Below are positions 55,457 through 64,000 of a stretch of 64,000 nt of DNA, one piece after another. The notes under the pieces are model-generated. The model searched no databases. It was not told where the DNA came from and worked only from the letters and a program-made list of their open reading frames with translations. Every line of letters begins with the position of its first letter. Position 1 is the first letter of the stretch. A program made the position numbers and the translations under genes. The stretch is from Evernia prunastri. Taxonomy: Eukaryota; Ascomycota; Lecanoromycetes; Lecanorales; Parmeliaceae. Where the stretch lies: the NCBI GenBank assembly GCA_003184365.1, contig NKYR01000100.1:1-64000 (forward strand), read 5' to 3'.

Positions 55457-55946
55457 CTGCTCTGCTCGCCATTTGAGAAGCCAATGCTTGATAACGTGGG
55501 GAGGGTGCACACCGTCGCGAGCCGGTTCATATCTGCTGGAATGAGAAAAATGAAGTAGACTAGAAGATTGATGGTGGGGCCTAGAAGCTCATGTAAAGCA
55601 CGAAGTCTATTGTGGTCCAGAAATCGCGCCTCGCAGTCTGCTTCACATTTGGTTATTGTTTGTTATACTTCAGTAGATCACCTTGGTCACAGAAGAGACA
55701 GGTCGTTTGTAGCTGATCGTCCTCTGAAGTTCCCAGTCCTCTCTGTCCGTCGAATGGCTCACTGCTTACGCAAGCTACCGACCATGTCAACAGTGTCCTA
55801 AAGTCTGCTTGACCCGTCTATTGGCCATGTCTAATTATCAGACTTTAACCGACTCGGCAAAGCAAAGCTGGTTTCTTCACAGACTGGGAATTTTGACATG
55901 GGCGAGGATCGCTCGAACAGAATGGTGGGACTACATCGCTTTCCAA
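55457..55946. other. Intergenic
   Basis: 490 bp before the 3' end of RRP36; nothing recognised. Confidence 0.45.
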
Positions 55947-57075
55947 TCAGCCCCTTCTCGCATCTGGCATTCCCTTCCTCTCCTTAGCAGCAATCTTCTT
56001 CCGCCTCCTCTCAATAACCTTATCGACCTGCTTGCCCTTCAGACCCTCGAACCTCTGAACAAGTGCCATCCTTTTCTGGTCGGCCTTCTTTAAGTAGTAG
56101 GGTCTCTTCCCTCGTCCAATTTTCTGTTTTTCCTCCTTTCTATGCTGTCTCAACACGTCCTGTTGCTGCTCTTTCATCTCTTGGGCCTTCTTGCGAGACT
56201 CCATGCCGAGAAGGGCGCGCTTGAGTTTCTCCTTGGCTTCACTGTCTTTGGTTTTACGAATGACTGATTTAAGCTCCGATATTTCGGAATCACGGTAGCC
56301 ATCCAAGAAGGAGTAATTTTTCTTAGTCTTTCGCTCGTCGACAGAACCTCCGACGGGCTCAAAGCGCGGATCGCGATGATTTATTCTTTGCGGTGGCACC
56401 ACTTCTCGTTTGCGAGAGACGGCCTTTTTTGAGGAGAGCTCTGCAGGCGCATGCTTGGAAGTACGTGAGAAGTCGCGGGTGTCCTTCCTGCCAGCTCTGC
56501 GCTCCAGTGCTTCGTTTCTGATGAAGTCGCGAGGTGCTTTATTCTCTCCAAAGGAGTCCTGCACGTCCCCATAGATTTCGGCATCATTGCTTCGCTTTCG
56601 TTTGCCGAGAGAGGTCTGTGCTTTCAATAACGCGCCAAAGGATATAGAAGCAGCTATGTTCTCCGGAGCTTGACTCGGACTGTCTGACTTTGACTATAGA
56701 AAGGGCACCGCTATCAGCCCTTCATCGCAAGAAAATCCTTATTAGTGTATCGCTTACCTCTTCCTCTTCGTTTTTCTCGTCAACACGATCGTCGCGGGAA
56801 CTTTCTTCGCTTTGGTCAGGCAGAGAAAAGTGTCTCGCATGCACGGGAAGACCCATGTCAGACGCGGAATCTGTGTGCGAGTCACCGTCACTACGATCTT
56901 TTACTGCTCTGAGTCGGTCATTCGCTAAACGCGTGAGCTGCCCCGTTGGTCCTGGAGATAGAGGAAAGAAGGGTTTCATATTAGCAGCGACGTCACTTGG
57001 AGAGGATAAACCCAGATTAATTGGCTCCTCGTGCTCTTGATGCTCTTTGTCACTGTGGTGAGAATGCAAAGGCAT
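55947..57075 (-). CDS. RRP36: rRNA biogenesis protein RRP36
   Basis: Exons 56758-57075 and 55947-56693, 354 residues, with a 64-bp intron. The C-terminal half is clearly Rrp36: ISFGALLKAQTSLGKRKR, HRDPRFEPVGGSVDERKTKKNYSFLDGYRDSEI, ELKSVIRKTKDSEAKEKLKRAL, GKRPYYLKKADQKRMALVQRFEGLKGKQVDKVIERRRKKIAAKERKGMP. Rrp36 acts in the 90S pre-ribosome in early cleavages of 35S pre-rRNA. Exon 1 is acidic and variable (SRDDRVDEKNEEEE) and its start is the first in-frame ATG. Confidence 0.92.
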
Positions 57076-57795
57076 AAACGCTGAATGGAAAAAAAAGTTC
57101 TAAGCCCTACCATTGGGCTAATCCTGTATAACTATAAAGGTGATCGATTATTCTAGTAGGTAACGAGGGTAAGGTACCTAAGGTAGGTACCTTAGCGAGC
57201 GGCGCCGGGTGCAAAATACGGTATATATACGGTGTATATACGGTTCTTTTTTTGAGACGTATCAAATTTAGATTCTGCCTAAAGACGATGATGTTTTTAA
57301 TACGTTTCAAAATAAGTACTATTTTAATTTTTAATACGTATATTTTAAATAATGGTAGCTGTCGAGATATCGTTAAGAACCGTTTTTCAAAATATACGGT
57401 TTCTGCTATCGGAAGTCTGTTAGAAAATAAGAAGCCCACTTCACCACTAGAACCAGCGCCATTAGGATTCGAACCTAACACAAACTAAATACCTCCAGAC
57501 CACACGCTGTTATCCGACAGACAGATTCAGGGTTCCATTCAGTGTTCCATCCATGGTACCAACAGCCCTCACTCCACCCCCCCCCATCATAGGCGTATAC
57601 TTCTGAAGGACACCCCCGCGAGAAAATCGTCTAAATCGCTCATTTTTACTCTTGATTCTTTAAGAACGTTAATTTTTCTCGATGTAGAGATCTTTCGAGT
57701 ATCTAACTTGACAGACTTGATATTACTTTAGTGATTTCAAATATGAACGATAAAATAATTATTTCGATTCTTTTTATGAGTACGTATAATTTTAA
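57076..57795. other. AT-rich repeat-zone spacer
   Basis: Contains GGTACCTTAGG motifs (57165-57195), TATATACGG doublets, the tRNA-like repeat copy 2 and AT-rich sequence up to the TRIM-like element 2. No gene. Confidence 0.55.
57421..57504 (-). repeat. tRNA-related SINE-like copy 2
   Basis: 84-bp inverse copy of 9028-9111. On the minus strand it contains AGGTTCGAATCCT, a perfect Pol III B box, followed by TGGTTCTAGTGG. Confidence 0.6.
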
Positions 57796-58700
57796 TGTTA
57801 AATATGGACCCAAATAGAGCTCTTGCGGCTGTCAAGCGCAGACACTCTCGGGGCCAGCTTTTTGTAGCTGAGTGGCTAACAATGGTGTTTGCGCTTTGAT
57901 TCCGAGTCGACTACGGAGCTACTCCGAGGCACAATTGAGGGAATCTAGCCAAAATGACTAGCCGAGGGCGACTCGCTTAATCGAGGGTTCGGGGTTCGAT
58001 ATCCCGAAGAACGAGTTTTTTCAGAATTTCAGAGGGCTTCGGAGCCAAAATCGGCCCGAAGAAGTCAATTTCAGAGGGAAGTTCGGGCAGAACAGCCCTA
58101 TACAAATAATCTTTCGGGCAAAACGCTCTATTCGAATGAATAATTTCGGACAGAACAGCCCTATTCAAAATAATCTTTCGGGCAAGACGCCCTATACAAA
58201 AGCCCCGCCAAGCCGGGCAAGAAGCCCCGGGAGCTCCGGGCATGGGCGTAGGCCCTGGGTGATCTGATCCCTTTGAAATGCCGGAATGGCATGAATCTAA
58301 AGCATCTAGTCCGGGCCAGAGGCCCTAGAAGCCCCGAAATTGGGCAAGAAGTCCCCAAACCGGGGTCACAGGCCTGGAATGGGGTGAAATCCTCCATTCC
58401 CATCAAGTCCCTAAAGAATCTGGGCATTTCGGGCGAAAAGCCCTAGAAAAGACCCGGAGCGTACCGAGCATCAAGTTTCTAAAGAATTTGGGCATCAGGG
58501 CGTAAATGTCCTTAGAAATCGTGGATGCGGCCAAAGTGCTCTGTGTGACATTGCGATTTTTGTCTGTCTAGGGTCCATGGGGCCCGAGGACGTGCCCCGT
58601 AGAGGGAGAGGCAATTGTTAGATATGGGCTCAAATAGGGTGTCTGCAGCTGTCAAGCGCAGACACCCTCGAAGCTAGCTTTTTTAGCTGAGTGGCTAACA
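57796..58700 (+). mobile_element. TRIM-like non-autonomous LTR element 2, complete
   Basis: LTRs of 86 bp (57796-57881) and 85 bp (58616-58700) begin TGTTA and end TAACA. They are flanked by the target duplication TTTAA (57791-57795 and 58701-58705). A purine tract (AGAGGGAGAGG, 58601-58611) lies just before the 3' LTR. Three bases after the 5' LTR, GTGTTTGCGCTT (57885-57896) pairs with AAGCGCAGACAC in the LTR (57834-57845) with one G.U pair, again a self-primer layout. The internal 734 bp is non-coding. It contains a GGTTCGATATCC B-box-like site near 57990 and ~33-bp tandem units around TCTTTCGGGCA (about 58086-58200). The two LTRs differ at about a dozen sites, mostly G/A and C/T, so this copy is older than element 1. 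Confidence 0.85.
57885..57896 (+). other. Putative self-primer binding site of element 2
   Basis: Complementary to LTR bases 57834-57845 over 12 nt with one G.U wobble. The 3' LTR version extends pairing to 13 nt. Confidence 0.6.
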
Positions 58701-58705
58701 TTTAA

Positions 58706-58838
58706 TAACTAATCTATTATCGTTAATACTCTAATACTGTAGATTTTAAAAACTGTTTTTTTAAAATAACATTAATCGTCATATAGTTCTACACTCTAAT
58801 ATCGTACTATTGAAAATTATTCTTTAAAAAGTAATCGC
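58706..58838. other. AT-rich spacer
   Basis: Between the TRIM-like element 2 and the next LTR; nothing recognised. Confidence 0.5.
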
Positions 58839-59213
58839 TGTTACGGACGTACCCTAGCTGTCAGGTACAAAGGGAGTGTTTATGGCTATGTGTCAGGCAC
58901 ATAGAGTATTTATTGGTCATTGACACATTCTCATTATCACATAGGCTAGCGGGGATTCTTCCTAGTATTTAAGCGCTCTTCTCCTGTGTACATATTCGCT
59001 CTTTATCTAGTTGTCTTATTCAATTTACCCCCATTAGACTTGACTCTGGGCACGGTTCTGACACTACAACTAGATCATCCACCCTTCCGTTCGTACTGAC
59101 AAGCGAACAGTAAAAGAAAATTGTCATCGGGACCGTTGTGAAGACGTTTCGACGTCAGATCATTGGGCATCCGGGTGTGGCCTACCTACGGGCAAAACGA
59201 ACCATTCGTGGCT
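58839..59213 (+). mobile_element. Ty3-type LTR plus start of internal region, truncated at N (copy 2)
   Basis: LTR 58839-59063 (225 bp, TGTTACGGACG...TCTGACA) with TATTTAAG box, then PBS-like ACAACTAGAT (59066-59075) complementary to ATCTAGTTGT inside the LTR. The leader ends at the N at 59214. It is the inverted near-identical copy of 589-963; both copies stop at exactly the same base next to an N, which marks a contig end rather than a biological truncation. Confidence 0.82.
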
Positions 59214-59214
59214 N
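59214..59214. other. Single-N joint between nuclear LTR and mitochondrial DNA
   Basis: One N separates nuclear transposon sequence from mitochondrial nad5-region sequence. Comparable single Ns lie at 588, 2676, 60391 and 63216, and three of them sit at edges of duplicated sequence. Confidence 0.8.
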
Positions 59215-60390
59215 TTTCCTCATATTTATCCATATGTTGGCTACAATCATTTGACGTGTTTTCTAACTTAGCTATTCGCGATGTTAAAGCAGAATCATTT
59301 TGTATTGTAAGGTTCTTAAGTGCTGTGAGTTCTACAAGTGTTTTACATTTTAGATTGTAGAAACTAGCATAAAGAGTTATAACCTCAGGAACGTTTTGTG
59401 GATCTTTCATAGGAAACCTCTTTTTAATTGCTTCTAAAACTGAAGGTTGAATATCATATTTAGAAATAAGCGAGTTATTATCAAGATCTTTAGAAATTTG
59501 TATGTTTTTAGCAATAAATGCTACACCATCTACAGTTTTAGTTGAACTAGTAGCAGAAGCTTCACTATTACTAGGTCCAGCTCCACTACCACCAGCTTCT
59601 GTACTACTACCACCACCACCACCACCAATAGAGGCCTCTTTTGGTGGCTTATAATAGTTTACATAATCACAGATTGGTCCCATACTCATTCTATTACCCT
59701 TTATACTATCTCATATAAAAGGTAAATGTGCAAAAAATGTAGCAAGGGTTGCATATAAGTCTTGATAATTATTATCAACAAATCAAATTAAAAATGGAAC
59801 AGATAAGGCAAAAAAGGCTGAAAAAGCTAATTGCATAGATTTTAGCTTTTTAGACATTAAATTAGCTATAATCATAACACCACATAATGTTATAATAACA
59901 TTAAAGAAGGGATAATAAAAGAATAAATCTAGTTGTTGCAACATAAATCGAAAAGGAAATCTATAGGCCAATGATAAACTAAAACTAATGACTAGAGAAA
60001 CAATGAGAGAAAAAGTAAGCAAACTAAGGGTAAGTTGTAATACACCTTTTAGTCATCCTATTAGGCTACTTTGCAGTGGTAAGCTAGAAAAAGTATGAGG
60101 ACGAGGTATGGCTAGAGAAAGCGTATTGACAGTTATGCTTAGTAAACCGAATATTATACATAGGAATAGACTTATATCTATTAAAGAGATGTAAGGTATT
60201 AGTATGTATAATATTAAACCAATTAAAATATACAAAGCATAGGATGTGATAACACCAGTGTCTAAACTACTTAGGCTTTTACTTAAATTAAGTAAACCTT
60301 TTTCTAAGCCATATGGTCCTAATAATTCTATAGAACCTTTATCTAGAACTTTGGTAGTTTGTCCTCCCAATTTGAGAATAAAACGGGTGA
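59215..60390 (-). CDS. nad5: Mitochondrial nad5 3' part with long extension (contig piece A, partial)
   Basis: Read with mitochondrial code (TGA = Trp) the minus strand is open without TAA/TAG from 60390 to 59215. It starts in the ND5 C-terminus (LKLGGQTTKVLDKGSIELLGPYG...). It passes the usual end near SLFLCIIFGLLSITVN and continues through two further hydrophobic segments. It then enters NYYKPPKEASIGGGGGGSST, a Ser/Gly/Ala-rich stretch, and a helical tail (VLEAIKKRFPMKDPQN..., LTALKNLTIQND). It is still open at the N. The part 59363-60390 is repeated at 60392-61418 with four differences. No Trp in the earlier part is coded by TGG that I noticed; TGA occurs at the expected Trp positions. Confidence 0.75.
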
Positions 60391-60391
60391 N
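60391..60391. other. Single-N joint between overlapping mitochondrial pieces
   Basis: Sequence 59363-60390 left of the N recurs directly to the right (60392-61418), as expected when two overlapping contigs are abutted unmerged. Confidence 0.8.
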
Positions 60392-62187
60392 ACTAGCATA
60401 AAGAGTTATAACCTCAGGAACGTTTTGTGGATCTTTCATAGGAAACCTCTTTTTAATTGCTTCTAAAACTGAAGGTTGAATATCATATTTAGAAATAAGC
60501 GAGTTATTATCAAGATCTTTAGAAATTTGTATGTTTTTAGCAATAAATGCTACACCATCTACAGTTTTAGTTGAACTAGTAGCAGAAGCTTCACTATTAC
60601 TAGGTCCAGCTCCACTACCACCAGCTTCCGTACTACTACCACCACCACCACCACCAATAGAGGCCTCTTTTGGTGGCTTATAATAGTTTACATAATCACA
60701 GATTGGTCCCATACTCATTCTATTACCCTTTATACTATCTCATATAAAAGGTAAATGTGCAAAAATGTAGCAAGGGTTGCATATAAGTCTTGATAATTAT
60801 TATCAACAAATCAAATTAAAAATGGAACAGATAAGGCAAAAAAGGCTGAAAAAGCTAATTGCATAGATTTTAGCTTTTTAGACATTAAATTAGCTATAAT
60901 CATAACCCCACATAATGTTATAATAACATTAAAGAAGGGATAATAAAAGAATAAATCTAGTTGTTGCAACATAAATCGAAAAGGAAATCTATAGGCCAAT
61001 GATAAACTAAAACTAATGACTAGAGAAACAATGAGAGAAAAAGTAAGCAAACTAAGGGTAAGTTGTAATACACCTTTTAGTCATCCTATTAGGCTACTTT
61101 GCAGTGGTAAGCTAGAAAAAGTATGAGGACGAGGTATGGCTAGAGAAAGCGTATTGACAGTTATGCTTAGTAAACCAAATATTATACATAGGAATAGACT
61201 TATATCTATTAAAGAGATGTAAGGTATTAGTATGTATAATATTAAACCAATTAAAATATACAAAGCATAGGATGTGATAACACCAGTGTCTAAACTACTT
61301 AGGCTTTTACTTAAATTAAGTAAACCTTTTTCTAAGCCATATGGTCCTAATAATTCTATAGAACCTTTATCTAGAACTTTGGTAGTTTGTCCTCCCAATT
61401 TGAGAATAAAACGGGTGATATATTTGTTATAAAACAATTCAATTAGAAACCGTTGATTGAAAAAGCTAAATATATTATAACCTATTCTAATTAACTTACA
61501 GTAAATAAGTGATTTGGGTAAAAACTCAGATAAAATTAAAGAAAGAGCACTTAACGTAACAGTTAAGAAAAATGGTAATAATTTAAACAGAGTAGGAACA
61601 GCAAATTCAGTATCTAGCATAATTTCATGTAAAGGATGTGTAAATAAACTATTATCAGAAAAGAAACCAGAAGCCATACCTATAAACATATCTTTGGTTA
61701 TATAACCAAAGAATATGGAAAAAACTGCTAAAATTATTAAAGGCAAACTCATAAATACATCGCCTTCATGTGCTCTTTTATAGTTTATTAGAGGTCCATT
61801 GGCATTAGTTAAAAAAGTTAAATATAAAACCTTAACTGAATATAATGTGGTAAACATAGCACCGATAGTTGCTATATAGTACACAGCAACACTAGAAAGA
61901 TGAAATTGCCCATATGCAGATTCAAGTATGAAGTCTTTAGAATAAAAACCAGTCATAAAAGGGAAAGCAACTAGACTAAGAGAAGCTATCAGCATAACTG
62001 TATAACTTAAAGGTAAAAATGCTATTAAACCACCGTATTTCCTGAAGTCTTGATTATCTGCTACAGCATGTATTACAGCACCTGCCCCTAAAAATAAGAG
62101 CCCTTTATAAAAAGCATGATTAACTAAATGAAATAAGGCAATATTATATGAAGATAAACCTACTGCTATAACCATCATCCCTAATTG
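60392..62187 (-). CDS. nad5: Mitochondrial NADH dehydrogenase subunit 5, 3' exon (contig piece B)
   Basis: The exon starts at 62187 with QLGMMVIAVGLSSYNIALFHLVNHAFYKGLLFLGAGAVIHAV, the quinone/proton-antiporter core of ND5 (complex I, inner membrane). It continues NQDFRKYGGL, PFMTGFYSKDFILE and the C-terminal antiporter helices. The preceding base is G (62188), as at the 3' end of a group I intron. A TGA at 61078-61080 is read as Trp. Near 60764 piece B lacks one A of an A-run that is present in piece A, which breaks the downstream frame only in this copy. AT content and codon use are mitochondrial, unlike the nuclear genes. Confidence 0.88.
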
Positions 62188-62224
62188 CGAAATATACTTT
62201 TGTATATTTTGGACCATTTCTTTA

Positions 62225-63215
62225 TTAATCTTTAAATTTTTCCCATTTATCTTTGTATGACACTCATTCGTTTAACTTGTTTATGTCATGTATGTTGTTT
62301 TTGTTATAATATGTTCGTAAGTCATAAAACTGTTTTATAAGACATACTCTTTTAAATTTTTCAGTTTTTAAAGGATATTTAGAAAAATAGTTATCGATAA
62401 GTGAAAACAGCTCATTTTTTCTATAAATTACAAATTTAAATGCTTCTATTTTAGGACTAAGTATGTCTATTCTGCCTCCATACAAGCTAACAAGAGGCTC
62501 TAGTAAAAATCTGTTTTTTTGGGTAATACTAATAAATATTTGCCCTGATTTTTCATTAAGATATACAGAACCATCACTATCTATAAAACCGCTTAGCCAA
62601 CCATTACTGTATGTTAAGGCCTTAGGATATTTTATAAGTATTTCATATTTATTACATAATTTATTCATTTGTGATAAACGAATAGGATTTCTAATTAAAC
62701 CATTTATGTCATTTATTAAATGCAATAAACCTTTTTTATTACGTAATTTATATTTAAAAGCTTTGGCCCCTGAAACTGATTTTATAGACCCTCCATACTT
62801 GTGTAGTATTAGATATAATGCCTTTTTATCACCAGCATCCATACATATTTCACAACTAACATATCCTTTTTTTGTTAATAAAAAATAACCATCACCGTCA
62901 ATCAAACCAGCCAACCACTCATTAAAATTTAATGTCTTTAAGTCAGCAGTTGAATTATTTACAAGACCTTGCCCAGGATGCTCTGCTTCTTCTTTGAAAA
63001 GATGAGCAAATGCTATACAACAAGACGTATAAGGCAACATATTTGTTTGTGTGATTGTGAAACAAAAACAAGTTGAGGGCTTGCCTGGCAAGCCCTCAGT
63101 TGCTAATGTTTTTGTTCCACAATCACAAGAAGTATGGCATGAAAAAATAAATGAATTTAAACTTGATGCTCTGCTTCTTCTTTGAAAAGATGAGCAACTA
63201 AAATTTAAGTTTAAA
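62225..63215 (-). CDS. LAGLIDADG homing endonuclease in nad5 group I intron (piece B)
   Basis: Two-motif LAGLIDADG enzyme: motif 1 NEWLAGLIDGDGYF (about 62885-62925) and motif 2 NGWLSGFIDSDGSV (about 62565-62610), each followed by the expected beta-strand region. In mitochondrial code the TGA at 62264-62266 is Trp and the frame ends at TAA 62225-62227. It lies just upstream of the nad5 exon inside the intron. Such enzymes cut intron-less alleles and drive intron homing, and some also act as maturases. The start is not defined; the frame runs into the N at 63216. Confidence 0.87.
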
Positions 63216-63216
63216 N
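63216..63216. other. Single-N joint between overlapping mitochondrial pieces
   Basis: Sequence from 62395 to the left of this N recurs from 63217 onwards with very few differences. Confidence 0.8.
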
Positions 63217-64000
63217 CGATAAGTGAAAACAGCTCATTTTTTCTATAAATTACAAATTTAAATGCTTCTATTTTAGGACTAAGTATGTCTATTCTGCCTC
63301 CATACAAGCTAACAAGAGGCTCTAGTAAAAATCTGTTTTTTTGGGTAATACTAATAAATATTTGCCCTGATTTTTCATTAAGATATACAGAACCATCACT
63401 ATCTATAAAACCGCTTAGCCAACCATTACTGTATGTTAAGGCCTTAGGATATTTTATAAGTATTTCATATTTATTACATAATTTATTCATTTGTAATAAA
63501 CGAATAGGATTTCTAATTAAACCATTTATGTCATTTATTAAATGCAATAAACCTTTTTTATTACGTAATTTATATTTAAAAGCTTTGGCCCCTGAAACTG
63601 ATTTTATAGACCCTCCATACTTGTGTAGTATTAGATATAATGCCTTTTTATCACCAGCATCCATACATATTTCACAACTAACATATCCTTTTTTTGTTAA
63701 TAAAAAATAACCATCACCGTCAATCAAACCAGCCAACCACTCATTAAAATTTAATGTCTTTAAGTCAGCAGTTGTATTATTTACAAGACCTTGCCCAGGA
63801 TGCTCTGCTTCTTCTTTGAAAAGATGAGCAAATGCTATACAACAAGACGTATAAGGCAACATATTTGTTTGTGTGATTGTGAAACAAAAACAAGTTGAGG
63901 GCTTGCCTGGCAAGCCCTCAGTTGCTAATGTTTTTGTTCCACAATCACAAGAAGTATGGCATGAAAAAATAAATGAATTTAAACTTGATGCTCTGCTTCT
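63217..64000 (-). CDS. LAGLIDADG homing endonuclease, duplicate copy (piece C, partial)
   Basis: Repeats the endonuclease of piece B from the position of 62395 onwards, with both motifs. It has a few substitutions, for example Asn for Asp in one strand codon at the CGAATAGG region and Thr for Ser before ADLKTLNF. It lacks the C-terminal end because it begins at the N, and runs out of the window. An apparent 549-residue double enzyme spanning the N is an artefact. Confidence 0.8.

Noticed and set aside
57252..57488. 78-residue frame ending in PLGFEPNTN
   Set aside because: Same tRNA-like repeat on the other strand; AT-rich remainder lacks coding features.
57980..58010. Functional tRNA gene inside TRIM-like element 2
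   Set aside because: Only a T-arm/B-box-like segment (GGTTCGATATCC) is present; no acceptor, D or anticodon arms could be closed.
60053..60718. A short fusion of the Gly-rich frame with ND5 on one strand
   Set aside because: The frame crosses the N at 60391 and joins two overlapping pieces in the wrong order.
62264..63913. A 549-residue protein with two LAGLIDADG enzymes in tandem
   Set aside because: It is read across the N at 63216, where the same sequence starts again; it is an overlap artefact of abutted contigs.

Overview
This window looks like part of a draft genome scaffold from a filamentous ascomycete (Pezizomycotina). Nuclear genes carry short 45-120 bp introns with GTRNGT donors and CTGAC/CTAAC branch sites. 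Many encode single-copy eukaryotic proteins (BRE1, BDP1, PEX3, REV7, YOP1, RFX factor, AOS1, eEF1B-gamma, calcineurin B, EPL1, KAE1, SNF1-beta, BUD31, RPC19, RRP36), several in filamentous-fungal form. A leotiomycete is my guess, but the sequence does not prove it. Exon joins were worked out by hand from reading frame, splice consensus and family alignment from memory.

Layout. 1-4050: a transposon-relic zone with two solo LTRs that have perfect 5-bp target duplications, an inverted Ty3-type LTR fragment, and a complete 975-bp non-autonomous LTR element (TRIM-like). 4051-29000: a compact housekeeping block of twelve genes that alternate strictly in strand. 29400-34300: gene-poor, with two weak gene candidates, microsatellites and a 126-N gap. 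34306-57075: a second gene block, again mostly alternating. 57076-59213: a repeat zone with a tRNA-like SINE-type copy, a second TRIM-like element and another copy of the Ty3-type LTR. 59215-64000: mitochondrial DNA (3' part of nad5, a group I intron with a LAGLIDADG endonuclease gene), given as three overlapping pieces joined by single Ns.

The most interesting signals are: (i) both small LTR elements and the Ty3-type LTR place a stretch complementary to their own LTR just downstream of the 5' LTR, the hallmark of Tf1/sushi-type self-priming; (ii) the nad5 reading frame in mitochondrial code runs on for roughly 285 codons past the usual ND5 end, into a Gly-rich and helical tail; (iii) very small exons (9, 11 and 29 nt), two GC-AG introns and two stop-free introns whose length is a multiple of three; (iv) a perfect 30-bp hairpin at 51513-51600; (v) a probable one-base frameshift in PBN1; (vi) strict strand alternation of genes.

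Functional grouping. Genes of translation and RNA polymerase III dominate: BDP1 and RPC19 (Pol III/Pol I), eEF1B-gamma, MRPS9, KAE1 (t6A tRNA modification), RKM4-like ribosomal methyltransferase and RRP36 (rRNA processing). Chromatin and DNA maintenance are represented by BRE1 (H2B ubiquitination), EPL1 (NuA4), AOS1 (SUMO) and REV7 (Pol zeta/HORMA). ER and peroxisome genes are YOP1, PBN1, a SARAF-like protein and PEX3. Signalling genes are CNB1 and the SNF1 beta subunit. The join from nuclear to mitochondrial DNA at 59214 is most likely an assembly artefact.
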